Of a stretch of DNA of 51,009 nt, positions 16,565 to 24,973 are shown piece after piece. The stretch spans positions 171,373-222,381 of the forward strand of contig JAUJNT010000004.1 in the NCBI GenBank assembly GCA_030448005.1, read 5' to 3'. The stretch's first letter is position 1, and every line of letters begins with the position of its first letter. A program made the position numbers and the translations under genes. The DNA is from Thermoleophilaceae bacterium. Lineage in GTDB: Bacteria; Actinomycetota; Thermoleophilia; Solirubrobacterales; Thermoleophilaceae. Under the pieces are notes generated by a model that had not been told where the DNA came from, did not search any database, and saw nothing but the letters and a program-made list of their open reading frames with translations.

Positions 16565-16671
16565 GGAGGGCCGGCCCTCCGATCTATGGCCACTCGGTAG
16601 GAACTTGACCTACGATCGGTCGACCAGGGAGGCCGCCGGCGGGATCGGGCGCGGACGTCGACCAGGTCGAC
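16565..16671. promoter_or_regulatory. cluster of dyads between glnA and the nitrate reductase gene
   Basis: Within about 110 bases are a perfect palindrome GGAGGGCCGGCCCTCC (16565-16580), a dyad GTAGG-7-CCTAC (16597-16613), a palindrome GGTCGACC (16618-16625), and GTCGAC-CAG-GTCGAC (16657-16671), 19 bases before GTG 16691. The ten-mer GTCGACCAGG occurs twice, at 16619 and 16657. These are probable binding sites for a nitrogen or nitrate regulator. I do not see a clear copy of the published GlnR box. Confidence 0.55.
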
Positions 16672-16690
16672 TCCGTAACCGAGCGTTCAC

Positions 16691-19600
16691 GTGGCTGTCG
16701 CGGACGCGAAACCGCGCCGGCCCATCATCACCCGCTTGACCACCGAGACACGCACGCTGTGCCCCTACTGCGGCGTGGGCTGCGGCCTGATCGCCCGCGT
16801 GGAGGACAAACGGCTCGAGGCGGTGGCGGGTGACCCGCTCTACCCCGTGAACCGGGGGCGCACCTGCCGCAAGCCGCTCGAGCTCGGGCATGCGGTGCAC
16901 GCCCGCGACCGCGTGACGGCGCCCCTCATGCGCGACCGCCGAGACGTGCGCTTTCGCGAGTCCGGCTGGGAGGAGGCCATGCCCTCGCTGGCCGGCCGGC
17001 TGCGGGAGATCACCGCCGAGCACGGCGCGGACTCCGTGGCCTTCTACGTGAGCGGCCAGCTGCTGACCGAGGACTACTACGCGTGGAACAAGCTCGCCAA
17101 GGGCTTTCTCGGCACCAACAACCTGGACTCCAACTCACGCCTGTGCATGTCCTCGGCGGTGGCGGGCTACAAGGGCGCGTTCGGCAGCGACGGCCCACCG
17201 CCCGCCTACGCCGACCTCGCCCTGGCCGACTGCCTCCTGCTGCTTGGCACGAACACGGCGGCGTGCCACCCGATCGTCTGGTCGCGGATACGCGACCGCC
17301 TGGCCGAGGGCGCCTTTGCGATCTGCGCCGACCCGCGCCTGACCGCCACGGCGCGGGAGTGCGACCTGCACCTCCCTCTGCTGCCGGGCACGGACCTGGC
17401 GCTGCTGAACGCGATGCTCCACGTGGTGGAGCGCGACGGCCTGCTCGACACAGAGCACGTGCGCCGCCACACGACCGGCATCGAGGAGGCGCTGGGGGTG
17501 GCGAGGGAGTGGGCTCCCCAGCGGGCGGCCGAGACCTGCCGCGTGCCGGCGGCGGACATCGAGGAGGCGGCGCGGCGCTTTGCCGGATCGGGACGCGCGA
17601 TGGCCCTGTGGTCGATGGGCGCCAACCAGTCGGCGGTCGGCACGCTCAAGAACCGCGCGCTGATCAACCTCTGCCTGGCCACCGGGCAGCTCGGACGCCC
17701 GGGCACCGGCCCGCTGTCACTCACAGGACAGCCAAACGCGATGGGAGGGCGAGAGACCGGGGGCCTCTCGACGCTGCTGCCCGGCTACCGAGCGGTGGAG
17801 TCGGAGGAGGACCGAGCGGCGATGGAGGCCCACTGGGGGGTCGAGCCCGGTTCGATCTCGCCACAGCCCGGCATGGCAGCGGTCGACCTCTTCGACGCGC
17901 TGGCCGAGGGCCGCGTGAAGGCGGTCTGGATCATGGCCACGAACCCGCTCGTCTCGCTTCCCGACTCCGCGCGGGCGCGGGAGGCGCTCGAGCGTGCGGA
18001 GCTCGTGGTGGTGCAGGACGCCCATCACCCCACGGAGACCTCCGCACTCGCGCACGCCGTCCTGCCGGCTGCCGCCTGGCCGGAGAAGGAGGGCACGATG
18101 ACCAACTCCGAGCGCCGCGTGGGCCTGGTGCGGCGCGCGCTCGAGCCGCCCGGCAACGCGTTGCCGGACTGGCGGATCGCCGCCCGACTCGCGGCCGCGC
18201 TCGGCTTCGGGGAGGACTTCGCGTGGGGATCAGAGGCCGAGGTGTACGACGAGTTCGCGGCCTGCACGGCGGGTCGGCCGTGCGACATGTCGGGGGTCTC
18301 CCATGAGCGTCTGCTGCGGGAGGGAAGCCTTCAGTGGCCGTGCCCGGCCGGGCCCGAGGAGAGCGGGACCGAGCGGCTCTACGCCCACGGACGCTGCCAC
18401 GCGCCCGGCGGCCGAGCACGGTTTGCGCCCACGCCCCACAGCGGCCCAACCGAGCCCGTCGGAGAACGACGTCCGCTCACGCTCACCACGGGCCGGGTGG
18501 CCGAGCACTGGCACACGCTCACGCGTACCGGCAAGTCGCCGGCCCTGGCCGCGGCCGCCGCGGAGCCGATGGTGGAGCTTCACCCCGACGACGCCGATGC
18601 CGCCGGCGTACGCGAGGGCGAGCCGACCCGCATCGGCTCCGCGCGCGGTGAGCTCGTGGCCCGCGCCAGGCTGGACGCGAGCCTCCCCCGCGGCGTGGCG
18701 TTCGCTCCCTTCCACTGGGGGGCGCTGCACTCACCGGCGGCGGCCGGTCAGGCAAATGCGGTCACCGTGCCCACCGTGGACCCGGTCTCCGCCCAGCCCG
18801 AGTTGAAGGCGGCCGCGGTGTCGATCGAGCCGGCCGGGCGCCGGCCCAGACGCGCCGCGGCGCGTCGGGCACCGAGGACGAAGGTTCGCCGGCTCGTGGT
18901 GATCGGGACCGGCATGGCGGGGCTCGAGACCGTGGAGGAGCTGCTGCGGCGCCGGCCCGGCGGAGACTGGCGGGTCACGATGCTGGGCGAAGAGCCGGGG
19001 CCCGCCTACAACCGCATCCAGCTCTCGAAGCTGCTCGCCGGCACCGCCGGTCCCGGCGCCCTGCTGCTGCGCCCCGCCGCGTGGTACGCCGAGCGGGGCG
19101 TCGACCTCCGCGGCGGTTCGCCCGCGGCGGCGATCGACATCGAGCGCCGCCGTGTACGCGACCTGAGCGGCGGTGAGCACCCCTACGACGCCCTGGTGAT
19201 AGCCACCGGCTCCCGCCCGTTCATCCCGCCGATCCCCGGTGTCGACCTGCCCCACGTGCAGTGCTTTCGCACCGGCGCCGACGCGGCGGCGCTGGCCGCC
19301 GCGTCCGCCCGCGGACGGGCGGCCGTGGTCATCGGCGGCGGCCTGCTCGGGCTGGAGGCAGCCGCCGGACTGCGCGCGCGCGGCGCCGAGGTCACGGTGG
19401 TGGAGGCGGCCGACCGGCTGATGCCCCAGCAGCTCGACGCGGGCGGTGCCGCGGTGCTCAGGCACGCCCTTGCCCGCCTCGGCCTCTCCTCGCTCACCGC
19501 AGCCGGGGTGGAGGCGATCGAGCCCGCTGCGGTCACCCTCCGGGGAGGAGAGCGCCTGCGCGCGGACACGGTGGTCGTGGCGGCGGGCGTGCGCGCCGAG

Positions 19601-20299
19601 ACCACACTGGCGCGCGCGGCTGGGATCGAGTGCGGGCGCGGCATCGTGGTGGACGACTCCCTTCGCACCTCCGCCCCGTCGGTGCTGGCGGCGGGAGAGT
19701 GCGCCGAGCACCGGGGCACCGTGTACGGCCTGTGGGCCCCGCTGGCCGAGCAGGCACGCGTGGCCGGGGCCACCGCCTGCGGCGATCCCGCCGGGTTCCA
19801 CGGCGCCGTGCCGGCCACGACCCTCAAGGTGGCCGGGGTGGACGTCTACTCCGGCGGTGTGCAGGACGCCGCGGGCGATCAGGACGAGCTGCTGTGGTCA
19901 GACGGGCGCCGGGGCGCCTACCGAAAGCTGGTGCTGGAGGGCGACCGCCTGGCAGGCGCCGTGCTGGTGGGCGACACCACCGGAGCGCGCGAGCTCTCGG
20001 CCCTGCTCCGAAGTGGCGAGCGGGTGCCCGAGTCGCTGCTGGCGCCGCCCGGAGCCGCAGATGGCACGCCGCCCGAGCCGGACCCCGCGGCGATCGTGTG
20101 CAGTTGCAACGGCGTGAGCGAGGGAGCCATCGACACCGCCATCAGCGCGGGCGGGCTGAGCACCCTCAGCGAGGTGGCGCGGATCACACGCGCGTCCACG
20201 GGCTGCGGCTCGTGCGCCGGCGACGTCGAGCGGCGACTCGCTGCCGCGGAGACCGCGCGTGCCTCCGAGCGAGTTCATCGAGCCGAAACACGCGCGTGA
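16691..20299 (+). CDS. nasA: assimilatory nitrate reductase fused to FAD/BFD reductase module
   Basis: The product is 1202 residues. Residues 20-60 hold the [4Fe-4S] site C24-x2-C27-x3-C31-x27-C59. About 60-700 is the molybdopterin-bis-MGD oxidoreductase of the NasA/NarB type (NNLDSNSRLCMSS, QPNAMGGRETGGL, TNPLVSLP), with the MoCo dinucleotide-binding domain at about 590-700 (LTLTTGRVAEHWHT). From 731 begins a second enzyme: an FAD/NAD(P)-binding domain (RRLVVIGTGMAGLETVEELL and VVIGGGLLGLEAAAGL). A BFD-like [2Fe-2S] segment follows at about 1135-1185 (C1137-S-C1139 and STGCGSC). In Bacillus these two parts are separate subunits, NasC and NasB. Here one chain should carry electrons from NAD(P)H through FAD and FeS to molybdenum and reduce nitrate to nitrite. 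The GTG start is preceded by no clear ribosome-binding site. Its stop overlaps the nirB start. Confidence 0.93.
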   Translation: MAVADAKPRRPIITRLTTETRTLCPYCGVGCGLIARVEDKRLEAVAGDPLYPVNRGRTCRKPLELGHAVHARDRVTAPLMRDRRDVRFRESGWEEAMPSLAGRLREITAEHGADSVAFYVSGQLLTEDYYAWNKLAKGFLGTNNLDSNSRLCMSSAVAGYKGAFGSDGPPPAYADLALADCLLLLGTNTAACHPIVWSRIRDRLAEGAFAICADPRLTATARECDLHLPLLPGTDLALLNAMLHVVERDGLLDTEHVRRHTTGIEEALGVAREWAPQRAAETCRVPAADIEEAARRFAGSGRAMALWSMGANQSAVGTLKNRALINLCLATGQLGRPGTGPLSLTGQPNAMGGRETGGLSTLLPGYRAVESEEDRAAMEAHWGVEPGSISPQPGMAAVDLFDALAEGRVKAVWIMATNPLVSLPDSARAREALERAELVVVQDAHHPTETSALAHAVLPAAAWPEKEGTMTNSERRVGLVRRALEPPGNALPDWRIAARLAAALGFGEDFAWGSEAEVYDEFAACTAGRPCDMSGVSHERLLREGSLQWPCPAGPEESGTERLYAHGRCHAPGGRARFAPTPHSGPTEPVGERRPLTLTTGRVAEHWHTLTRTGKSPALAAAAAEPMVELHPDDADAAGVREGEPTRIGSARGELVARARLDASLPRGVAFAPFHWGALHSPAAAGQANAVTVPTVDPVSAQPELKAAAVSIEPAGRRPRRAAARRAPRTKVRRLVVIGTGMAGLETVEELLRRRPGGDWRVTMLGEEPGPAYNRIQLSKLLAGTAGPGALLLRPAAWYAERGVDLRGGSPAAAIDIERRRVRDLSGGEHPYDALVIATGSRPFIPPIPGVDLPHVQCFRTGADAAALAAASARGRAAVVIGGGLLGLEAAAGLRARGAEVTVVEAADRLMPQQLDAGGAAVLRHALARLGLSSLTAAGVEAIEPAAVTLRGGERLRADTVVVAAGVRAETTLARAAGIECGRGIVVDDSLRTSAPSVLAAGECAEHRGTVYGLWAPLAEQARVAGATACGDPAGFHGAVPATTLKVAGVDVYSGGVQDAAGDQDELLWSDGRRGAYRKLVLEGDRLAGAVLVGDTTGARELSALLRSGERVPESLLAPPGAADGTPPEPDPAAIVCSCNGVSEGAIDTAISAGGLSTLSEVARITRASTGCGSCAGDVERRLAAAETARASERVHRAETRA

Positions 20300-22752
20300 T
20301 GACCGGGAAACCGCGTTCGCCCAGGATGCACGGCATGGACGCACAGGGTATTGCCATCGTCGGCGGCGGCATCGCGGGGCAGGCGCTGTGCGAGGCGCTG
20401 CGCGAGCGCGACCCCGACCTGGCGATCACGCTCATCTGCGGTGAGAGCTGCCTCCCCTATGACCGCGTGCGGCTCTCGGAGATCCTCGTCTCCGGCGAGG
20501 AGCCCTCCGCGCTGCAGCTGCGCCCCGACGAGTGGTATGCCGACCGCCGCGTCGAGGTGCTGACCGGGCGGACCGTGGCCGCGCTTGACGCCGAGTCCGC
20601 CGCGCTGACCTTCGCAGGCGGCGAGCGGCGCTCGTTCTCCAAGGTGGCCCTCTGTACCGGCTCGCGACCGTTGATGCCGCCGATCCCCGGCCTCGACAAG
20701 GAAGGGGTGATCCCGTTTCGCGGTCCCGAGGACTGCGAGACGATCCGCGCGGCTGCGGCGGACGGGGCGCGCGTGGCGGTGATCGGCGGAGGTCTCCTCG
20801 GGCTGGAGGCCGCCTACGGCGTGGCCAGTCAGGGGTGTCCGGTCACCGTGGTGCACCTGATGGATCGGCTGATGGAGCGACAGCTCGACAGCGGGGCCGC
20901 GGCCATGCTTCAGCCGGCGATGGAGGCGCTCGGCGTGACCGTGCTCCTCGAGCACGGCACCGAGGAGGTGACAGGCAACGGACGCGCCACCGGCCTGCGG
21001 TTTGCCGGCGATGTGCAGCTCGACAGCGATCTGGTGGTGGTGAGCGTCGGGATCGCGGCCAACACCTCGCTCGCGACCGACGCGGGCCTGGAGACCGCTC
21101 GTGGCGTGCTGGTGGACGACCTGATGCGCACCTCCGCCGAGCGTGTCGTGGCCGTGGGCGAGTGCGCCGAGCACCGGGGCGTCGTGTACGGCCTCGTCGC
21201 CCCCATCTTCGAACAGGCCAAGGTGGCCGCTGACACGCTGCTGGGTGTGCCCGGATCCGCGTACGAGGGATCGCTGCAGTGGGCAAAGCTCAAGGTGATG
21301 GGTGTGGATCTCGTTTCGATCGGGCGGGCCGAGGGCTCCCAGGAGGCGGTCACCGCGGATGCGGGCCGCCCGAGCTACCGCAAGCTCGTCGTGGAGGACG
21401 GTCGCGCCGCCGGCGCAATACTGCTCGGCGACACCCGCGGCACCGAGGCGCTGCTCGACGCGATCCGCTCGGCCGGGGAGGTGTCCGACCCCCTCGAGCG
21501 CCTGGCCGAGGCGGCAACGGCAACGGCCGCAGAGCTGCCCGAGTCCGCCCAGGTCTGCGACTGCAACGGGGTCTGCAAGGGGGAGCTCGTGGAGGCGATG
21601 CGCGAGGGAGGCTGTGGCTCGGCCCGCGAGGTGATGGCCGTCACCCGCGCCGGCACGGGCTGCGGAAGCTGCAAGCCGATGGTGAAGGAGATCGTGGCGC
21701 TCGAGAACGGCGGCGCCGCTGAGGAGCCCGCGTTCCTGTGTCCCTGCATGCGCCAGACACGTGAGCAGCTCGCACTCCAGATCCGGGCAGACGGTCACGA
21801 GGCGGTCAGCGACGTGACCGCCGCCTGCGGCACCGGCAGGGACTGCGGGCTCTGCAAGCCGGCGCTTGCCTACCTCGTGTCGGAGATCCGGGAGAACCGG
21901 CACCGCGAGGAACGCTCCGCGCGCTTCATCAACGACAGGGTGCACGCCAACATCCAGAACGACGGCACCTTCTCCGTGGTGCCGCGCATGTACGGCGGCG
22001 TGACGACGCCCGACCAGCTCCGCCGCATCGCCGACGCCGCGGAGAAGTACGGCGCGCGCATGGTCAAGGTCACAGGCGGCCAGCGCATCGATCTGCTCGG
22101 CATCCGCAAGGCGGACCTGCCGGAGGTGTGGCGGGACATCGGCATGCCCTCCGGCCACGCCTACGCGAAGGCGGTACGGACGGTGAAGACCTGCGTGGGG
22201 ACCGACTTCTGCCGCTTCGGGCTCGGCGACGCGATCGACCTCGGCGTCCAGATGGAGCGCGAGTGGGAGGGGCTGCACACACCGGCGAAGGTCAAGTCCG
22301 GCGTGTCGGGCTGCCCGCGCAACTGCGCCGAGGCCACGGTGAAGGACATAGGCGCGGTGGCGGTCGAGGGAGCGTGGCAGCTGCGGGTGGGCGGGGCCGC
22401 CGGGGGCTCGGTGCGCGAGGCCGACGTGCTCGCGACGCTCGATGACGCCGGCGAGGTGCTGCGGGTGGCCACGATCCTCCTCCAGTACTACCGTGAGCAC
22501 GGCGACTACAAGGAGCGCCTCTACGACTTCGTCCCACGGATCGGCCTCGATCAGATCCGCGCGATCGTGCTCGACCCCGAGCAGGGGGCCGCGCTCCTCG
22601 AGCGCTTCCGGATCGCCAAGGCGGCGGTCACCGACCCCTGGCTAGAGCGCGACGAGCCCTACCACCCGCGTCAGTTCGACGGGCTCGATGAGGCCACCGC
22701 GGAGCGTGAGCTGCCAATGCTCGTCGGACCCCCCGAGGGGGCCGCACGATGA
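20299..22752 (+). CDS. nirB: nitrite reductase large subunit NirB
   Basis: The large subunit is 817 residues and reduces nitrite to ammonium with NAD(P)H in the cytoplasm. The order is: FAD domain from about residue 15 (QGIAIVGGGIAGQALCEAL), NAD domain (ARVAVIGGGLLGLEAAYGV), and a BFD-like [2Fe-2S] domain (QVCDCNGVCKGEL and GTGCGSC). A second Cys-rich BFD-like segment follows (FLCPCMRQTREQ and GRDCGLCKPAL). Then come the sulfite/nitrite reductase ferredoxin-like half and the siroheme/[4Fe-4S] site with C632, C638, C672 and C676 (TCVGTDFCRF, SGCPRNCAEA). ATG 20299 overlaps the preceding stop (TGATG), so translation is coupled. ATG 20326 or 20335 are possible internal starts. The FAD/BFD part closely resembles that of the upstream fusion protein. 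Confidence 0.96.
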   Translation: MTGKPRSPRMHGMDAQGIAIVGGGIAGQALCEALRERDPDLAITLICGESCLPYDRVRLSEILVSGEEPSALQLRPDEWYADRRVEVLTGRTVAALDAESAALTFAGGERRSFSKVALCTGSRPLMPPIPGLDKEGVIPFRGPEDCETIRAAAADGARVAVIGGGLLGLEAAYGVASQGCPVTVVHLMDRLMERQLDSGAAAMLQPAMEALGVTVLLEHGTEEVTGNGRATGLRFAGDVQLDSDLVVVSVGIAANTSLATDAGLETARGVLVDDLMRTSAERVVAVGECAEHRGVVYGLVAPIFEQAKVAADTLLGVPGSAYEGSLQWAKLKVMGVDLVSIGRAEGSQEAVTADAGRPSYRKLVVEDGRAAGAILLGDTRGTEALLDAIRSAGEVSDPLERLAEAATATAAELPESAQVCDCNGVCKGELVEAMREGGCGSAREVMAVTRAGTGCGSCKPMVKEIVALENGGAAEEPAFLCPCMRQTREQLALQIRADGHEAVSDVTAACGTGRDCGLCKPALAYLVSEIRENRHREERSARFINDRVHANIQNDGTFSVVPRMYGGVTTPDQLRRIADAAEKYGARMVKVTGGQRIDLLGIRKADLPEVWRDIGMPSGHAYAKAVRTVKTCVGTDFCRFGLGDAIDLGVQMEREWEGLHTPAKVKSGVSGCPRNCAEATVKDIGAVAVEGAWQLRVGGAAGGSVREADVLATLDDAGEVLRVATILLQYYREHGDYKERLYDFVPRIGLDQIRAIVLDPEQGAALLERFRIAKAAVTDPWLERDEPYHPRQFDGLDEATAERELPMLVGPPEGAAR

Positions 22753-23090
22753 GCGTGGCGCTCGAGAAGGGACTGTTACGGGTCTGCGCGACCGCGGACG
22801 TGCCGCTCGGGGAAGGCCGTCCCGTCACCGTCGGCGACCGCCGCGTCGCCGTCTTTCACACCGAGTCGGGCTGGTACGCGCTCGATGACTCGTGTCCCCA
22901 CCGCGGCGGCCCGCTCTCCGACGGCATCCTCGCCGACCGCTGCGTGGCCTGCCCGCTGCACGACCGCCGCTTCGGCCTCGCCGACGGCGCGGCCCTGACC
23001 GACGGCGCCGCCGTGGCCGCTCACCGCGTGATCGTGCGCGGCGAGGGGGTGCACCTGGAGATCGCCGAAGAGCTGGAGCAGGCTGCATAG
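22749..23090 (+). CDS. nirD: nitrite reductase small subunit NirD, Rieske type
   Basis: This 113-residue Rieske-fold protein forms the assimilatory nitrite reductase with NirB. Both cluster-binding motifs are complete: CPHRGGPL near residue 49 and CPLHDRRF near 69. It can therefore bind a [2Fe-2S] cluster, unlike enterobacterial NirD, which I recall lacks these ligands. It starts within the nirB stop codon (ATGA, four-base overlap). It ends the nas-nir operon and converges on a metallophosphoesterase gene 69 bases away. Confidence 0.95.
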   Translation: MSVALEKGLLRVCATADVPLGEGRPVTVGDRRVAVFHTESGWYALDDSCPHRGGPLSDGILADRCVACPLHDRRFGLADGAALTDGAAVAAHRVIVRGEGVHLEIAEELEQAA

Positions 23091-23159
23091 CCGGGCGGCG
23101 GTTCGGGCCGGGGCTTACCTACCCGTGCCCATGCCCGGCTTCGGGCCCTGGGGCGCGAC

Positions 23160-24095
23160 TCACCGAGCAGCGCCGAGCCGTGTGCAGCGCACGCTGCCGC
23201 GGTCGAGCACGCGACCGCTGGAGGCTACAAAGGCAAACCGAGCAGCCCCGGGCCGGAGGTCGAGACGCAGGGCGGCATGCCTGCCGGCGTCGCCGAAGGC
23301 GAGCCGGCTGTCGGAGCCCCGGATCGGATAGAGGGAACGGCCGCCGGCGCCCGCCACGAGTTGCGTGATGCCGTCCCTTCGCCGGAGCCGCTGCGAGTTG
23401 TGCTCGTGCCCGCCGATGACCAGCCGGGCTCGGCCTGCCAGCGCCTGCCACAGCGGGGCCACATCCGGCTGATCGCCATGCACGGTCCCCGCGCTGAACC
23501 GGGGGCGGTGCCAGAAGGCAAGCCGGCAGGTCCCCGGCTGTCGAAGACGCGCTCGCAGCCACCGGAGCTGGGCCGAGTCACCGCCGTGGCTCGTCTCCGA
23601 GTTCAGCGACAGGATCTCCCAGCCGGCGACCTTGAGGGCATACAGGCCCGGCAGCCTCCTGCCCGTGGCCCGCCTCCAGTAGGGGAAGTAACCGTTCCTC
23701 GCCATCGGCCAGTCGTGGTTGCCCGGGGTAGGGGCAGTCCGGCGGGCAAGCAGTCCGTAGGTCGGCGCGTACCGACGGGCGAAGTCCGCGGCCGTGCCGC
23801 GCTCGTAGACATCACCCAGGTAGAGGAAGAGGTCTGGGTGCGAGCGACCGATGACGCGGACGAGCCTTGCCGCAGCCGGCGTAGCGTCGCCATCGCCGAC
23901 GGCCCAGACGAGCGCCCGGCGCGCCGGCAGGTCGTTGAAGCCGGCGCCGCCGGAGGTCGCCACGGTGATGTCCCGAGCCTCGGTCTCCACGGCCGGGAGC
24001 GACGCGCCGGAGCTCCCATCTCCACACGCTCCGAGCACGAGCACGAGAACCATGACCGGCAGCAGCACCCCGGCGAAGGCGGGCAACGTCCGCAT
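23160..24095 (-). CDS. metallophosphoesterase lipoprotein
   Basis: The product is 311 residues. A lipoprotein signal (FAGVLLPVMVLVLVLGAC) ends at a lipobox LGAC, so the mature protein should be anchored outside the membrane. The calcineurin-like phosphoesterase motifs follow in order: VWAVGDGD, LFLYLGDVYERG, TPGNHDW, LAFWHRPRFS and VIGGHEHNSQRL. These supply the two-metal site. The substrate is unknown; acid-phosphatase-like proteins of this type act on phosphate esters outside the cell. ATG 24095 was chosen over more upstream starts because the signal begins there and TAAGGT lies seven bases before it. It converges on nirD. Confidence 0.88.
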   Translation of the reverse strand: MRTLPAFAGVLLPVMVLVLVLGACGDGSSGASLPAVETEARDITVATSGGAGFNDLPARRALVWAVGDGDATPAAARLVRVIGRSHPDLFLYLGDVYERGTAADFARRYAPTYGLLARRTAPTPGNHDWPMARNGYFPYWRRATGRRLPGLYALKVAGWEILSLNSETSHGGDSAQLRWLRARLRQPGTCRLAFWHRPRFSAGTVHGDQPDVAPLWQALAGRARLVIGGHEHNSQRLRRRDGITQLVAGAGGRSLYPIRGSDSRLAFGDAGRHAALRLDLRPGAARFAFVASSGRVLDRGSVRCTRLGAAR

Positions 24096-24102
24096 AGGGC
24101 AG

Positions 24103-24108
24103 ACCTTA
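24103..24108 (-). promoter_or_regulatory. -10 box of metallophosphoesterase gene, leaderless spacing
   Basis: TAAGGT on the minus strand ends seven bases before ATG 24095, the distance expected when transcription begins at the start codon. No ribosome-binding site is present. Confidence 0.5.
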
Positions 24109-24360
24109 TGCGTGAGGGCCCTCGGTCCGCCGGCAATGGATCCGCAACCACGCACGTGGCCTACCGGGGGGCTCATCGAGTCGCGATATCCGGGACAGCG
24201 TGGCGCGTATGCCCGGGCATGCTTTTTGGCGCCTTGGGTATCCTGATGAGGCGGCGGGGTCGTCTGTGAGGCGACACCGCAGCATGTTGACGATACGACG
24301 GTCCAGCTTCATCGAGGCCAGGGCGGGCGGGTCACATCTGATCCAAACGAGGAGAGCCAT

Positions 24361-24558
24361 ATGCCCTACGTCAATTGTCCGAAGTGCGAAGTCCGAAGCT
24401 TCGCGCTCGCCCCATGGTCGACGGTAGATCACTGCCCAACATGTGAGACGCCGCTGCGGGTGCCCCGCCAGAGCGTGGGCAGGGAAGCGAACCGCTGGGC
24501 GCAGCAGCTCTCGCCGGAGGAGGACGGGGGGACGCGCGGCACGGTCGAGGCCCGCTGA
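24361..24558 (+). CDS. small zinc-ribbon protein
   Basis: The product is 65 residues. Two CxxC knuckles (NCPKCEV and HCPTCET), 22 residues apart, form a zinc ribbon. A charged tail follows. Such proteins bind nucleic acid or partner proteins, but no function can be assigned. GAGGAGAG ends four bases before ATG 24361 and fixes the start. It stands alone. A second, unrelated small zinc-ribbon gene lies 0.6 kb downstream on the other strand. Confidence 0.8.
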   Translation: MPYVNCPKCEVRSFALAPWSTVDHCPTCETPLRVPRQSVGREANRWAQQLSPEEDGGTRGTVEAR

Positions 24559-24686
24559 GAACCGGTCTCCAGGTCAGGTCGGCGCGCCCCTACGCGGGCT
24601 CGGCCGGCGCTCGCTCCTAGATCCGCAACCAGACCGAGGGTCCAAGAGACCGGTTAGGCCGCCCGGCGCCGCCCGGCGGCCCGTAG

Positions 24687-24905
24687 TCAGCCCGTCATCA
24701 GTCCGATCAGCTTCGCGCTCTCGGCCAGCTCCGGGTCGACGCCCATCTCGCGCAGCGCCTCGGGATCCTGACCTATCAGTGCCGCTATCTCTTTTGGCTC
24801 GAGGTCGTACTGGTTCAGGCGGTTCGGATCGGCGCCGAGCATGGCTGCGAGCCCGACGTCCTTTCGCACCTCCTTGAGCAGCGACTCGACGGCTTCAACG
24901 CTCAT
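24687..24905 (-). CDS. small protein resembling Nif11-type leader peptides
   Basis: The product is 72 residues, acidic and helical, with no membrane segment. The order SVEAVESLLKEVRKDVGLAA, then a short DPNRLNQYDLEPKEIAAL, then helices, resembles the helical N-terminal leader of Nif11 / NHLP-type peptides. In those, A-x-x-x-L-L-x-x-x-x-x-D precedes a Y-x-L-[ST]-x-x-E-x-x-A-L segment. There is no Gly-Gly cleavage site followed by a Cys/Ser-rich core, and no modification enzyme lies nearby. It may be a stand-alone helical protein instead. TAGATT lies six bases before ATG 24905, with no ribosome-binding site. The function is unknown. Confidence 0.75.
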   Translation of the reverse strand: MSVEAVESLLKEVRKDVGLAAMLGADPNRLNQYDLEPKEIAALIGQDPEALREMGVDPELAESAKLIGLMTG

Positions 24906-24911
24906 GGGGTT

Positions 24912-24917
24912 AATCTA
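24912..24917 (-). promoter_or_regulatory. -10 box of the 72-aa protein gene, leaderless spacing
   Basis: TAGATT on the minus strand ends six bases before ATG 24905. The sequence between is AACCCC and holds no ribosome-binding site. Confidence 0.5.
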
Positions 24918-24973
24918 CCCGACGAGGGCTCCCGCTACACGCGCGGGGGACCCACGTCGCGGACGGAACGGGC

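Noticed and set aside
20275-22500. Minus-strand open frame of about 740 codons opposite nirB
   Set aside because: It is His/Arg/Gly/Leu-rich and without domains. It mirrors the nirB codons.
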